Origin: Fictibacillus barbaricus
GTDB taxonomy: Bacteria; Bacillota; Bacilli; Bacillales; Fictibacillaceae
DNA length: 55,152 bases
Reading direction: 5' to 3'
Assembly: GCF_014635025.1 (NCBI RefSeq)
Contig: NZ_BMCE01000007.1
Span: 1-55,152, forward strand
Shown in pieces: positions 10,552 through 20,427 of the stretch; position 1 is the first letter of the stretch, and each line of letters begins with the position of its first letter. Position numbers and translations under genes: made by a program. The notes beneath the pieces are model-generated. The model was not told the origin of the DNA and searched no databases. It was given only the letters and a program-made list of their open reading frames with translations.

Positions 10552-11322
10552 TTAGCCGTTCTTATTTTTATCGTAAATAAGCAAGAGACCTTTTAATGTC
10601 AAAAATGGATCGACGTGATCGATCACGCTGCTTTCAGCTGCAATCAGATTCGCAAGACCGCCAGTTGCGATAACTTTTGGCTCGATAGAAGTTTGTTCCT
10701 TCATTCTTTTTACGATACCCTCTACTTGTCCAACATATCCATAAAGAATGCCTGCTTGCATAGCGTTAACTGTATTCTTACCGATTACGCCCTCTGGCTT
10801 GGCAATCTCGATCCGCGGAAGTTTAGCAGCCTTCGTATAAAGAGCTTCTGTAGAGATATTGATTCCAGGTGCAATTGCCCCACCCATATATTGTTTGTTT
10901 TCATTGATATAACAGTACGTAGTAGCCGTACCAAAATCAACGATAATAAGCGGCGAGTCATATTCATGAATCGCTGCAACTGCGTTAACAATGCGGTCTG
11001 CCCCTACTTCTCTAGGGTTCTCATACTTGATATTCAATCCAGTCTTTATTCCAGGCCCTACGACTAACGGCCGCTGGTTAAAGTATTTAAAACACATACG
11101 CTCTAGAGCGAACATGATCGGTGGAACTACTGAGGAAATAATGATCCCTTCGATTTGCTCTTTATGAATATTAACATGACGGAACAAATCGAGTATGAGC
11201 ATACCATACTCGTCTTCTGTTTTTTCACGTGATGTATGAATCCTCCAATGATGTTTTAATTCATCATTTTCATAGAGCCCTAAAACAATATTCGTATTTC
11301 CGACATCAAACACAAAAATCAT
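10552..11322 (-). CDS. coaX: type III pantothenate kinase
   Basis: First step of coenzyme A synthesis, ATP-dependent phosphorylation of pantothenate. The 256-residue ASKHA-fold protein starts with the phosphate-binding DVGNTN (6-11), and has [11 protein letters not shown] and the second phosphate motif DFGTATT, all diagnostic of CoaX rather than the unrelated CoaA type. The start is ATG 11322 with GGGGAC seven bases upstream. It probably heads a coaX-hslO unit. Confidence 0.96.
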   Translation of the reverse strand: MIFVFDVGNTNIVLGLYENDELKHHWRIHTSREKTEDEYGMLILDLFRHVNIHKEQIEGIIISSVVPPIMFALERMCFKYFNQRPLVVGPGIKTGLNIKYENPREVGADRIVNAVAAIHEYDSPLIIVDFGTATTYCYINENKQYMGGAIAPGINISTEALYTKAAKLPRIEIAKPEGVIGKNTVNAMQAGILYGYVGQVEGIVKRMKEQTSIEPKVIATGGLANLIAAESSVIDHVDPFLTLKGLLLIYDKNKNG

Positions 11323-11410
11323 GGAATTTGTCCCCGCTTCTTATCTTAAGTTTCTATATTAGTTATAACATAAAAAAAATAGGAGTAAAGCAACCCAGCT
11401 TTATTAAGGC

Positions 11411-11462
11411 TATTTTCGTAAAGTTGCTACTAGAAGTGGTTGATTTCCACTCCAGGATACAC
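11411..11462. repeat. dispersed hairpin repeat, truncated copy 2
   Basis: AAGTGGTTGATTTCCACTCC followed by AGGATAC, a diverged copy of the hairpin head seen at 8451 and 35774. The stem is kept by a compensating change (GTGG/CCAC). It lies between the ftsH terminator and coaX. Confidence 0.7.
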
Positions 11463-11500
11463 AAAGAAATTTTTAACAAACGGGAAAGATTATCTGAGCT

Positions 11501-11538
11501 AAAAAGAAAAAGGATACCTCAAGATCTGAGGCATCCTT
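11501..11538 (-). terminator. ftsH terminator
   Basis: Eleven-base arms AGGATGCCTCA/TGAGGTATCCT (11527-11537 and 11511-11521) with one wobble pair, then a T-rich tract on the minus strand. Confidence 0.85.
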
Positions 11539-11544
11539 TCGAAA

Positions 11545-13452
11545 TTAATCTTGTTTTGGTTTTTCTTCATCCTTCTTGTTAAGTGTAACCTTAACATCAT
11601 CAGATGGTTTTGAAATCGTCTTTTTGTCAGGCAGCTGGCCTGTCTTAACGAGTTCCTTGATTTGTTCTTCATCTAGTGTTTCTACAGTAAGCAATGTTTG
11701 TGCGATTATCTCTAGCTTAGAGTTATGTTCAGTCAGAATCTGACGGCAGCGCTCATAAGATTCTTTAATGATACGCTGAACTTCTAGATCAATTTCATGC
11801 GCGATCGCGTCACTGTAGTTTTGCTCATTGTTAAAGTCTCTTCCTAGGAAGACTTGACCGCCTTGGGAAGAACCGAACTGCATCGGTCCTAGGCGTTCAC
11901 TCATACCGAATTCTGTAACCATGCGGCGAGCAATGCCTGTCGCACGCTGGAAGTCGTTATGTGCACCTGTACTTACTTCATTGAACGTAATCTCTTCGGC
12001 AACACGTCCTCCAAGAAGTCCAACGATCTTATCTTCAAGTTCAGGTTTTGTCATGAAGTAGCGGTCTTCTTTAGGCAGCATTACAGTATAACCACCAGCT
12101 TGACCACGAGGAACCACCGTAACTTTATGAACCGTATCTGCTCCTTCAAGAACTAAGCCGATAACTGTGTGACCAGCTTCATGGTAAGCGACGATGTTCT
12201 TTTCTTTTTCAGAAATAACACGGCTCTTTTTAGCAGGTCCTGCGATAACACGATCAATGGCCTCATCAATATCATCCATATCGATCTTTTTCTTGTTTGT
12301 ACGAGCAGCTACAAGGGCGGCTTCATTTAGTAAGTTCTCAAGATCCGCTCCAGAAAATCCTGGTGTACGCATCGCGATTGTCTTTAAATTAACATCCTCT
12401 GCAAGCGGCTTGTTGCGCGCATGTACTTGCAGAACTTCCTCACGTCCTTTAACATCTGGACGGTTAACCGGAATCTGACGGTCAAAACGTCCCGGACGAA
12501 GAAGGGCAGGGTCTAGAATATCGGCACGGTTCGTAGCAGCAATGATGATGATCCCTTCGTTTGCACCGAAACCATCCATTTCAACTAGCAATTGGTTAAG
12601 CGTTTGCTCACGCTCGTCATGGCCTCCGCCAAGTCCAGCACCACGCTGACGTCCAACTGCATCGATTTCATCGATAAAAATGATACAAGGAGCGTTTTTC
12701 TTAGCATTTTCAAACAAGTCACGTACACGGGATGCACCGACACCAACAAACATCTCAACGAAATCAGAACCTGAAATCGAGAAGAACGGTACGCCAGCTT
12801 CTCCTGCAACAGCACGTGCAAGAAGCGTTTTACCAGTACCCGGAGGTCCTACTAAAAGCACACCCTTCGGAATACGAGCACCTAATGCAGAGAACTTGCG
12901 CGGGTCTTTCAAGAACTCAACCACTTCAACTAATTCTTGTTTCTCTTCATCGGCTCCGGCTACATCTTTAAACGTAACCTTTTTCTTTTCTTCGTTGTAA
13001 AGTTTTGCTTTACTCTTACCAAAGTTCATAACTCGGCTGCCGCCGCCTTGTGCCTGGTTAAGTAAGAAGAAGAATAAGATAAAGATAATGACAAACGGAA
13101 TAATTGATGTAAAGAATGTCACCCAGCCACTCGTCTGCTCCTGCTGTTTAAATTCTACATTCGCAGTATCAGCAAGCTGTTCAATCTCAGCGAGAGTATT
13201 GCCAGTTAACGGAGCGTTTGTTTGGAATACTTCTCCTTCTTTAGCTCCCTCAAGCTGGCCGCGAACAACATATACGCCGCCCTCAGGCTGGTAAACGATG
13301 CTTTCTACTTTGCCTGATTCAATGTACTTTGTCAGTTGGTCATAACGAATTTCTTTTACTTCATTGTTGTTGCCATTAAAAAAGCTGACAACTCCAACAA
13401 CAACTAAAAAGATTAATAAATAAAATATAGTATTACGGAAGATGCGATTCAT
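11545..13452 (-). CDS. ftsH: ATP-dependent membrane zinc metalloprotease FtsH
   Basis: Hexameric AAA+ protease of the cytoplasmic membrane that degrades regulatory and misassembled membrane proteins. The 635-residue chain has a first membrane helix (about 9-25), an extracytoplasmic domain, a second helix (about 112-132), Walker A GPPGTGKT (about 201-208), Walker B IIFIDEID, the second region of homology around RPGRFDRQI, and the zinc site HEAGH near residue 425 with a distal aspartate. The acidic/lysine-rich tail is variable in the family. It follows hprT by 42 nt in the tilS-hprT-ftsH operon. Confidence 0.98.
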   Translation of the reverse strand: MNRIFRNTIFYLLIFLVVVGVVSFFNGNNNEVKEIRYDQLTKYIESGKVESIVYQPEGGVYVVRGQLEGAKEGEVFQTNAPLTGNTLAEIEQLADTANVEFKQQEQTSGWVTFFTSIIPFVIIFILFFFLLNQAQGGGSRVMNFGKSKAKLYNEEKKKVTFKDVAGADEEKQELVEVVEFLKDPRKFSALGARIPKGVLLVGPPGTGKTLLARAVAGEAGVPFFSISGSDFVEMFVGVGASRVRDLFENAKKNAPCIIFIDEIDAVGRQRGAGLGGGHDEREQTLNQLLVEMDGFGANEGIIIIAATNRADILDPALLRPGRFDRQIPVNRPDVKGREEVLQVHARNKPLAEDVNLKTIAMRTPGFSGADLENLLNEAALVAARTNKKKIDMDDIDEAIDRVIAGPAKKSRVISEKEKNIVAYHEAGHTVIGLVLEGADTVHKVTVVPRGQAGGYTVMLPKEDRYFMTKPELEDKIVGLLGGRVAEEITFNEVSTGAHNDFQRATGIARRMVTEFGMSERLGPMQFGSSQGGQVFLGRDFNNEQNYSDAIAHEIDLEVQRIIKESYERCRQILTEHNSKLEIIAQTLLTVETLDEEQIKELVKTGQLPDKKTISKPSDDVKVTLNKKDEEKPKQD

Positions 13453-13494
13453 TCCTTACCTCCTTAGGCGAACAATCAAATCTTATGCGGTTTT

Positions 13495-14040
13495 TTATTC
13501 TTTCTTTTCGTAAATCTCTGGCTTTAATACACCGATATAAGGCAAGTTACGGTACTTCTCGATATAATCCAATCCGTAGCCGACAACAAAAGCATCAGGA
13601 ACGATAAAACCGGCAAGATCCGGAGTAATATCAATCTTTCGTCCTGTTGGCTTATCTAGCAAAGTTACAATCTTAACCGATTTCGCTTTGCGCGCCTTAA
13701 ACAGTTGAACCAGGTAGCTAAGCGTTAAACCACTGTCAATAATATCTTCTACAATGATTACGTCTCGACCTTCTAAGGAAGTATCTAAATCTTTAACAAT
13801 TTTCACTTGACCGGAAGAAACGGTAGATGCACCATAGCTGGACACTGCCATTAAGTCGATCTCGAGATGGATATCCATACGTTTAATCAGGTCAGCCATA
13901 AAAGGAAGAGCACCTTTTAAAACCCCAATTACTAATGGAAAACTTTCCTTATATTCCTCAGATAGCTCTTTTCCAAGTTCTTTGATCTTGTTTTGAATAG
14001 CTTCTTCGGATATAAGTGTTTCTAAAATTTCATCATGCAT
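13495..14040 (-). CDS. hprT: hypoxanthine-guanine phosphoribosyltransferase
   Basis: Purine salvage enzyme joining hypoxanthine or guanine to PRPP. The 181-residue protein has the PRPP-binding signature [14 protein letters not shown], the early [13 protein letters not shown] loop and the hallmark SSYGxST flexible loop. ATG 14040 was preferred to the TTG codons just upstream because the AGGAGG site lies ten bases ahead of the ATG and too close to the TTGs. In B. subtilis HprT binds ppGpp and pairs with TilS; here it again sits 14 nt after tilS and before ftsH. Confidence 0.96.
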   Translation of the reverse strand: MHDEILETLISEEAIQNKIKELGKELSEEYKESFPLVIGVLKGALPFMADLIKRMDIHLEIDLMAVSSYGASTVSSGQVKIVKDLDTSLEGRDVIIVEDIIDSGLTLSYLVQLFKARKAKSVKIVTLLDKPTGRKIDITPDLAGFIVPDAFVVGYGLDYIEKYRNLPYIGVLKPEIYEKKE

Positions 14041-14054
14041 GTTCAACAAGCCTC

Positions 14055-15452
14055 CTAGACGTCATGGCGATTTTTTTGAAAGTGTAAGATTACCCAATGT
14101 TCAGAATGATTTATTGTGTGGCGTCTTTTGTGTTTCAGTCCGGGAAGCCAAATGATATTTCCGTTTGCATCAACAACAACCGGCCAAACTTTCCGTTCTT
14201 CCTGTGGCACTTTAGCATCAATAAATATATCTTTTAATTTCCGAGAACCAACGCCGGCAATCGCCATCCGGTCACCTGGTCTGCGGCTTCGAACTCGTAA
14301 AGGGAGACTTACATCATTCATTGAAAACACAAAAACATCTTTTCCTCTTAGTAAAGCCGGCTCACGATCTGTTATTTCAGCAGTCAGCAGTCCATTCGGC
14401 AATTCAACATGGCCAGGCAGCTCTAATGAGTAATCAAAACCCGATTCTTCTTCGCGTTTGATCGGCTCAAAACTTAATAAACATCTGTCATAAGTTCGGC
14501 TGACAACAAGACCTGACGGAAAATGCAAAGACCCGGATGGATGCTCACTTCCGAGCAAACCAAGAAAGTTTTCCTTATGTACAGAGGAAAGAGATGAAGG
14601 ATTTAATTTATACAGATAGTTCAATATTAGTGTAATCCCTCTTTTTTGTAAAGGAATAGGCATCTTGTTAAAAGCGGATACAGATAACTCTATTTTCCCC
14701 TCTGTTTGCCTGATTAAAACCTTTTCTAACTCTATTTTAGCCAGTTCCAATATATACGCTTCATCTTCCGAAATAGTTTCACTTAAATACTGAAATCTTT
14801 CATGCACGTTGGGATTTTCCTGTTTTAAAAAAGGCAATATATTTTTTCTGAACCGGTTTCGGACATATTTTTCACTTTCATTGCTAGGATCATATACAGG
14901 AAATAGTTTTTCTACTTTACAATAATGCTCGATTTGGTCTTTTGTTATTCCTAAAAAGGGGCGAATAATTTCTCCGCCTGCAAAAGGACGTCTTACGGGT
15001 ATCCCAGCTGAGCTGAACCCTTCGCTGCCTCTCGTCATCCTCATCAGCATCGTTTCCACTTGGTCATCCCCATGGTGGGCGAGCGCAAGTGCGTCAGCGT
15101 TATATTTTTTCATAACTTTTTCAAAAAAGGCATATCTGCAGCTTCTGGCAGCAGTCTGCAGCGATAAGTGATGTTTCTTTTGGAAGCTTGCAACATCTCC
15201 CTGACCACCTTCAAATGTAATAGCTCGTTCCTCGCAAAATCTTTGTACGAAGGCAAGCTCACGAGCAGATTCATCACCTCTGAGCTGATGATCAAACGAA
15301 GCCGCGATTATACTGATGTTATAAAGAGAAGACCTTTTCCATAAGAAGTGCAATAGGGCAAGTGAATCCGGTCCACCTGAAACGCCTATCACTGCCGTTC
15401 TTACAGTCGAAAGAAGCTGGTGTCTTCTAATAAAGTTCTCTGCATCCTGCAA
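14055..15452 (-). CDS. tilS: tRNA(Ile)-lysidine synthase
   Basis: Modifies C34 of tRNA-Ile(CAU) to lysidine, so the anticodon reads AUA. The 465-residue protein has the N-terminal PP-loop GVSGGPDS (23-30) that binds ATP, FDHQLRG, and the TilS central and C-terminal domains ([12 protein letters not shown] ... [11 protein letters not shown]). The start appears to be TTG 15452, with AAGGAG ten bases upstream and an N-terminus that aligns with the family. It heads the tilS-hprT-ftsH unit 70 nt after yabT. Confidence 0.93.
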   Translation of the reverse strand: MQDAENFIRRHQLLSTVRTAVIGVSGGPDSLALLHFLWKRSSLYNISIIAASFDHQLRGDESARELAFVQRFCEERAITFEGGQGDVASFQKKHHLSLQTAARSCRYAFFEKVMKKYNADALALAHHGDDQVETMLMRMTRGSEGFSSAGIPVRRPFAGGEIIRPFLGITKDQIEHYCKVEKLFPVYDPSNESEKYVRNRFRKNILPFLKQENPNVHERFQYLSETISEDEAYILELAKIELEKVLIRQTEGKIELSVSAFNKMPIPLQKRGITLILNYLYKLNPSSLSSVHKENFLGLLGSEHPSGSLHFPSGLVVSRTYDRCLLSFEPIKREEESGFDYSLELPGHVELPNGLLTAEITDREPALLRGKDVFVFSMNDVSLPLRVRSRRPGDRMAIAGVGSRKLKDIFIDAKVPQEERKVWPVVVDANGNIIWLPGLKHKRRHTINHSEHWVILHFQKNRHDV

Positions 15453-15522
15453 TCCTAAACCGCTCCTTCACGTGGGATTTCCTCTTAAAATCATAACAAA
15501 GAATTGCAGGAACGAACACCAA

Positions 15523-16497
15523 TTACATCGTCTGACCCAGCATGTAAAACAAGTACACAATAAAGACGAAGGTAAACACTAGTAATGTTTCTGTTAAAAA
15601 ACTGCTTTGTTTTTTCTTCTGGGCTTGTCTAGTTGCAGGTTTTTGTATGGCTGTGCGGCTTTTTTTTAGTGGTGTTTTCCCTTTTTCTTTTGCATTTAAT
15701 AAGAGAACCAGTTCATTTCTCATTTCTTCTGCATTTCGATATTTTCCGTTCCATGCTTTTTCCAATATTGAAGCATATGGTTTCAGCATAGGACTGCCCG
15801 CTATTTTTGCCTGCATCTGTTTATCCGGGTCGCTTGCTTTAGTGAATCGTGAAGGGTACGCCAAGTTGACCATCACCATTCCCGCTGAGAACAGGTCATA
15901 TGAGGGTTCTGCTTTTCGAGTGCCTTTTCCCCAGTATCCCCGGTCATAGAATTCGGTATATTCCTTGATGGATCTATCCATTATAGTAGTACCTCCAACA
16001 TCTATCCATCTGATTCGAAAAGGAGGTCCTGTAACAAGCAGATTATCAGGTTTTAAGTCACCGAAAGCCCAGCCAGCCTGGTGGAGTGTGTGCAGATCTG
16101 TCAAAAGCTGAACGAGCAAGATGCCAGCCCACTCTGGAGATCTTGTTTTCATAAAATCAAAAAGTGTTTCTCCTTTTAAATATTCCATCACATAGAATGG
16201 ATATGTTCCGTTTCGCGTCAGCCAGTCATCCACATCGATTAAAGAAGGCCCAAGGACTTTTCCCTGGACCTTAGAAAAACGCTTCAGCACGTTCACCTCA
16301 GATGTGATCGACATCTGGTCATGTCCGATCTTCAGCGCAACCACCCCGTGGTCAGAATCAGCTAGATAGACAGCTCCTGTTGCGCCATAGCCTAGTCGAC
16401 GGCGAATGCGATACCTGTAATGACTCCACTTTCCGCGTATTTCTTCTCCGACAGCTAGGTTACATACTGGACTCGTTCGTATATCCTGGGGCATCAT
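15523..16497 (-). CDS. yabT: membrane-anchored Ser/Thr protein kinase YabT
   Basis: Hanks-type kinase; in B. subtilis YabT is a sporulation-associated, DNA-activated kinase. The 325-residue protein has a glycine loop, the ATP lysine Lys56 (VALK), the catalytic loop GDLKPDN (Asp147, Lys149, Asn152) and IDVGG in place of DFG (Asp166). The usual HRD histidine/arginine are replaced, as in YabT. A basic linker precedes a single C-terminal membrane helix (about 299-320). ATG 16497 was chosen for its AAGGAGA site; the longer frame starting at 16545 lacks one. It overlaps the end of yabS by 38 nt. Confidence 0.92.
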   Translation of the reverse strand: MMPQDIRTSPVCNLAVGEEIRGKWSHYRYRIRRRLGYGATGAVYLADSDHGVVALKIGHDQMSITSEVNVLKRFSKVQGKVLGPSLIDVDDWLTRNGTYPFYVMEYLKGETLFDFMKTRSPEWAGILLVQLLTDLHTLHQAGWAFGDLKPDNLLVTGPPFRIRWIDVGGTTIMDRSIKEYTEFYDRGYWGKGTRKAEPSYDLFSAGMVMVNLAYPSRFTKASDPDKQMQAKIAGSPMLKPYASILEKAWNGKYRNAEEMRNELVLLLNAKEKGKTPLKKSRTAIQKPATRQAQKKKQSSFLTETLLVFTFVFIVYLFYMLGQTM

Positions 16498-17212
16498 CGG
16501 CCAAGAATCTCCTTTTTGAAGAACGTTTTCGGCTAAAAGCGGCAATTCCTTCTTTTATAGCAGGTCCTGTTGGCGTGATTCCGCCAAGTGTGAGTTTAGA
16601 GAAGATTTTACCGATAGAATCAAGCTTGGATGACCAGCTTAATAATTCTTCTGCTTCTGTCTTTTTTCCTGGGAAGGCAAAAATCGAAAACTCATTATCA
16701 CCGATTCTGGAATTCAACGAGATCGATAGGTCAAGCAGGGATTCTTGAACCGTAAGCATCTTGTCTTCCATTGAACCTGAAGCATCGATAAGAACCAGAA
16801 TTTCTAGATTCATTGTTTCTCCCATTTCATCTACGACTTCAATAACTTCTCCTCTTTTATCAGGAGGAAGGTCTTCCATCGTAGACTTACTTCCTAATAT
16901 TTGCTGCAACTCAGCGTTAACGACTCCTTTTATCGTTTGTGCCATTGCTTTTTGTGTTACCATCTTAACGGTTTGTGCCAAATGCTTCGTATAAACGACT
17001 TGGCTGATTCCACCACCAGCCATGGCGATCTCTTCTACTTCTTTCAATCCTTGTCTATGGTACTCAGGTGCGTTTTCATTTAATACACCAATAACATTGA
17101 CAGCGATACCTTGTTCATTAGCAAGCGCAGCCATTGCTACCGGGTCTTCACCTTGGTTCGAACACCCATCCGTTATTAGTAAGATCTGACGCAGCGTTCC
17201 TTTGGTTCGCAT
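16460..17212 (-). CDS. yabS: VWA-domain protein YabS
   Basis: A 250-residue protein with two halves resembling von Willebrand A folds. The N-terminal part opens with LLITDGCSNQGEDP, and the C-terminal half has the metal-site (MIDAS-type) motif DASGS and the later GGITPTGPAI threonine region. It matches B. subtilis YabS, conserved beside YabT in spore formers; the biochemical role is not established. ATG 17212 is eight bases after AGAGGGG; a GTG just upstream is less well spaced. It is likely cotranscribed with yabT. Confidence 0.88.
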   Translation of the reverse strand: MRTKGTLRQILLITDGCSNQGEDPVAMAALANEQGIAVNVIGVLNENAPEYHRQGLKEVEEIAMAGGGISQVVYTKHLAQTVKMVTQKAMAQTIKGVVNAELQQILGSKSTMEDLPPDKRGEVIEVVDEMGETMNLEILVLIDASGSMEDKMLTVQESLLDLSISLNSRIGDNEFSIFAFPGKKTEAEELLSWSSKLDSIGKIFSKLTLGGITPTGPAIKEGIAAFSRKRSSKRRFLADDAPGYTNESSM

Positions 17213-17302
17213 CACTCTAGCCCCTCTCGAATACGATTTTAAACTATTACCATCTTTGTCAAGATTACTAGAGTTTATACGCTTAAAAGTGACTCCTTAC
17301 AA

Positions 17303-17350
17303 ACAGAAAAGAGGCTTCCTCTTCCTCTTTGAAAGAGAGATGCCTCTTAT
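17303..17350 (-). terminator. spoIIE terminator
   Basis: AAGAGGC and GCCTCTT arms (17342-17348 and 17309-17315) enclose an inner CTCTTTC/AAAGAG hairpin, followed by TTCTGTTT on the minus strand. Confidence 0.75.
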
Positions 17351-17359
17351 TCTCATAAT

Positions 17360-19855
17360 CTATTGAGCTTTTTTACGGTTAAGGTTTACCTTCGGGTAAT
17401 GCGGCACTGTCGCCCACTTCGGAATATTTTTTTCAATCTTAGTTACCGCAACTGTCATGTCGTCCTCGATTCCATTGTTTCCAGAACGAATCACTTCCTC
17501 CATGATCAGATCTGCAATTTCTTGAGGATCATCTGTATCGATCTCTCTGATCTTGCGCTTCAGCCACGCATCAATGTTTTCAATATGACGAGGCGCTTCA
17601 TAGATTCCGTCACTCATCATAATTAAGATGTCTCCTGCTTTTAACTGTTCATCGACAACATCCACATCAAAATCTTGGATGATCCCCATCGGAAGGTTGC
17701 TCGCTTCTACCGTCTTCACTTGATCACCGCGTTTAATGAAGCTTGGTGTAGAACCAATTTTTAAAAATTTGGCTGATGCGTCCTGCAGATCAATCATCGC
17801 AAGATCCAGCGTTGAGAAGATCTCATCTGTCGTGCGCAGTGATAACACTGAATTGACTGATTTAATGGCTACTTCCTCTTCAATTCCCGATTGAAGTATC
17901 TTTTGAAGAAGCTGAAGTGTCTCATTACTTTCTAAAAAGGCTCTTTCTCCGTTACCCATGCCATCGGCAATAGCAACAGCAAATTTACCTGCACCAATTT
18001 CAATCGTCGAATGGCTGTCTCCAGAAAGCCAAGCCCCTCCTTTAGCTGCTGATGCAATCCCGGTTTCAACCACATATTCCCGCGCTGAATGAAACGATAG
18101 ATGACAGTATCCAGTCGCATAGTTTGCACATTCTTCATGTGTGACGATAATGGTCTCCTCTAAAATATCTGATAGGATCGGTGCGATCAGTTTCTCAGCG
18201 ATCCCCGAACCGCCGCAAAACGGTATCGTCATCTCAATATCTACATTAGATGCTTCTAGACTGTAGATATCTACATGACCGACATCAATGCCTGCTTGAG
18301 AAAGCGAATCTTTGATCTGCTCCTCTTGAATTTGATGATTTTCTTGTTCACGCTGAATCTCTTTTGCAAAGTTACCCATTACTTGCGAAACACCCATCAG
18401 CTGATCTGCCACCAACCGGCGGCTCTCTTGTACCTGGATCTTTAATTTTTGAGAGGCTCTGTATTGTGATAGTTCTTGTTTCATTAAGTCCGTAATCTTT
18501 TGAGGCTTGATGCAGTGTTTTTCCCAATCTCGCTTTAACTTTCTATCCTTTATATCACTATAATCTTCCTGCTCCACCATCAGTTTTGTCATCAGGTCAT
18601 AGGTGGTCGTAAAGTTCTGAGCCCAGCATTGTTCCTTTTTGAAACAAGTCTGACACGTTTTTTCTGTGATGTTGCTCAAGAACAGATCGACTTCACGTGT
18701 GCTCTCCTCTTCGTTTAACGTAGAGCCAACCGATTGAAACGAATGTGATAGAGCTTGGAATAGACTCGAGAACCTTTCAACACGGCTTGCCGTCACATCA
18801 CGAATCTTCTTTAAGTATTGCTGCTGCTGCATAGAATGCTCTCTTGTTCCAGGTACATACTTTGAGATGTTGCTGATCGCTGTTTTTGGCGTCAACAAGA
18901 ATAACAGGATCGCAAAGCCGGACTCCATTAAGGTAGAAGTAATTTCATTCCGCCCTTCGCCATACAGACCGATCAGTACTGTACCGATGACCAGACCTAA
19001 GCTTACGCCTAATCGCTTGCCTTCTTTTAAAAGGCCCCCGAGTAAGCCTGAGAATGCGAGCAAGCTCATCTGAGAAAGGCTCGCCACTTGTGCGAGACTA
19101 AGGATAAGGCCTGTTACCACTCCAACCGTGGAACCAATCGCAGCGCCTCCTACGAACGCAAACAGCAATACTAAATACCGGGAAACGACGTGTTCAACCG
19201 ATACATCATTAATTTGCCATCCAATCGTTCCTGTCATAACAGATGCTAGAAGAATCATTAAACAAACAATTTCTTCATTCTTCAGTGACTGAGGTATCTT
19301 TTTATTTGTTAAAAGCGGAATACTTTGCAAAAATATTAAAGCTAGTACAAGGCTTAAGCCTCCTTCAACAAGTGCGAGCATCGTATCAACCCGTTCTAAT
19401 CCTCCTTCACCAAACATTGAAAATAATGTTCGTGTAATTAAGGAGGACCCGAATACTAATAGCGGCAGGCTTTGTATGCGATTCTTTATGAAAAGGTCCG
19501 TTCCTTTTTGGAGACATGCATAAATCAGCAATGCACTTAGAAAGAACAAGGCATTTATAGGCTGAAGTGTCATAGCACCGGCCACTACAGCAAATACGGC
19601 AATGCCTGTCCGCTCTTTTCGCAAAACAAAAACACTGGCTGCAAAGGGTAAAGCAAATGGAGACATCTCAGCTAAAATCATAGCTCGTCCTAACAAAAAG
19701 CCAATTCCAAACAACAGCATTCTCCAATTAAAAATGCTCTGGTTCAAAAGCTGAAGCCATCTCTTACTCGTTTTATAAACCGCTTGCTGTCCTCTTTCTA
19801 CCCACACCATTCCTCTGATCGGTTCGAGTACTTCTTGTTCAACCTTCTGCCACAT
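17360..19855 (-). CDS. spoIIE: stage II sporulation serine phosphatase SpoIIE
   Basis: Dephosphorylates SpoIIAA to free sigma-F in the forespore and takes part in polar division. The 831-residue protein has an N-terminal region of about ten membrane helices (roughly residues 40-320), a central dimerisation/FtsZ-binding region with several Cys (CQTCFKKEQC) and a C-terminal PP2C phosphatase domain with DGMGNGERA, LDLAMIDL and MMSDGIYEA metal-site motifs. ATG 19855 has GGTGG eight bases upstream; the GTG 12 nt earlier has a poor site. The promoter ahead has the long spacer of Spo0A-activated genes. Confidence 0.96.
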   Translation of the reverse strand: MWQKVEQEVLEPIRGMVWVERGQQAVYKTSKRWLQLLNQSIFNWRMLLFGIGFLLGRAMILAEMSPFALPFAASVFVLRKERTGIAVFAVVAGAMTLQPINALFFLSALLIYACLQKGTDLFIKNRIQSLPLLVFGSSLITRTLFSMFGEGGLERVDTMLALVEGGLSLVLALIFLQSIPLLTNKKIPQSLKNEEIVCLMILLASVMTGTIGWQINDVSVEHVVSRYLVLLFAFVGGAAIGSTVGVVTGLILSLAQVASLSQMSLLAFSGLLGGLLKEGKRLGVSLGLVIGTVLIGLYGEGRNEITSTLMESGFAILLFLLTPKTAISNISKYVPGTREHSMQQQQYLKKIRDVTASRVERFSSLFQALSHSFQSVGSTLNEEESTREVDLFLSNITEKTCQTCFKKEQCWAQNFTTTYDLMTKLMVEQEDYSDIKDRKLKRDWEKHCIKPQKITDLMKQELSQYRASQKLKIQVQESRRLVADQLMGVSQVMGNFAKEIQREQENHQIQEEQIKDSLSQAGIDVGHVDIYSLEASNVDIEMTIPFCGGSGIAEKLIAPILSDILEETIIVTHEECANYATGYCHLSFHSAREYVVETGIASAAKGGAWLSGDSHSTIEIGAGKFAVAIADGMGNGERAFLESNETLQLLQKILQSGIEEEVAIKSVNSVLSLRTTDEIFSTLDLAMIDLQDASAKFLKIGSTPSFIKRGDQVKTVEASNLPMGIIQDFDVDVVDEQLKAGDILIMMSDGIYEAPRHIENIDAWLKRKIREIDTDDPQEIADLIMEEVIRSGNNGIEDDMTVAVTKIEKNIPKWATVPHYPKVNLNRKKAQ

Positions 19856-19888
19856 CCCACACACCACCCGTTTCCAATTTGTGTAACC

Positions 19889-19923
19889 ATTATAAACAGG
19901 TTTAGAACAAAGATTTTGTCAAA
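19889..19923 (-). promoter_or_regulatory. spoIIE promoter, Spo0A-activated type
   Basis: TTGACA (19917-19922) and TATAAT (19889-19894) on the minus strand are both perfect but separated by 22 nt, far from the optimal 17. A consensus Spo0A box TTTGTCAAA (19915-19923, plus-strand orientation) covers the -35 box. This is the known architecture of Spo0A-dependent sigma-A promoters such as spoIIG and spoIIE. Confidence 0.85.
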
Positions 19924-20102
19924 AGAGCAATGTTATCTCAAAAAACTTCTCGACGGACTTCCCCACCATTTCACGATAGAAGAGCAAAAGGGGACACCAT
20001 TCGTATAAAAATGAAAAAGACGCCTTGGAATATAAAGAAATAAAGAAGAATTATGAAGAAAAATAAAAAACGAATACCTTTAAAGGGGATTTTTTTGAAT
20101 TG

Positions 20103-20135
20103 AAATAAAAAAGAGCACCCTGCATGGGTACTCTT
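20103..20135 (-). terminator. tRNA-Met terminator
   Basis: AAGAGTACCC and GGGTGCTCTT arms (20126-20135 and 20111-20120), 5-nt loop, then six T residues on the minus strand. Confidence 0.85.
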
Positions 20136-20167
20136 TGAAGGTTTATATGTAGATGCCAAATTAAAAA

Positions 20168-20244
20168 TGGTAGCGGCGGAGGGAGTCGAACCCACGACCT
20201 CACGGGTATGAACCGTACGCTCTAGCCAGCTGAGCTACACCGCC
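20168..20244 (-). tRNA. tRNA-Met (CAU), elongator
   Basis: The minus strand folds into a 77-nt cloverleaf: acceptor GGCGGTG/CGCCGCT, D arm, anticodon loop TTCATAC with CAT, variable AGGTC, T loop TTCGACT and an encoded CCA. The first pair is G-U and not the C-A mismatch of an initiator, and it closely matches the B. subtilis elongator tRNA-Met from the same locus. The T stem has a U-U opposition at positions 50/64. The tRNA-Glu found next to it in B. subtilis is not present. Confidence 0.95.
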
Positions 20245-20266
20245 ATTTGTAAAAGACACAAGTAGT

Positions 20267-20295
20267 ATATTACAAGAATCCTACCATACTGTCAA
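20267..20295 (-). promoter_or_regulatory. tRNA-Met promoter
   Basis: TTGACA (20290-20295), 17 nt, TAATAT (20267-20272) on the minus strand, 22 bp upstream of the mature tRNA 5' end. Confidence 0.88.
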
Positions 20296-20359
20296 CGGTT
20301 TCTTTAAAATTTTGTCGAAAATGTTTTTCGCCTCGATTTTTACGGTTGCTGTTTTGGAC

Positions 20360-20390
20360 AAACAAAAAGCATCCTACGATCAGGATGCTT
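20360..20390 (-). terminator. terminator after yabR
   Basis: AAGCATCCT and AGGATGCTT arms (20382-20390 and 20367-20375), 6-nt loop, followed by TTTTGTTTG on the minus strand. It separates the yabP-yabQ-divIC-yabR unit from the tRNA. Confidence 0.85.
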
Positions 20391-20427
20391 GCCATATATA
20401 GATGAATGAGCATTAAAAATGCAACAA

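Noticed and set aside
19924-20167. tRNA-Glu beside tRNA-Met, as in B. subtilis
   Set aside because: No cloverleaf, TTC anticodon arm or T-loop motif can be read in either strand of this interval.
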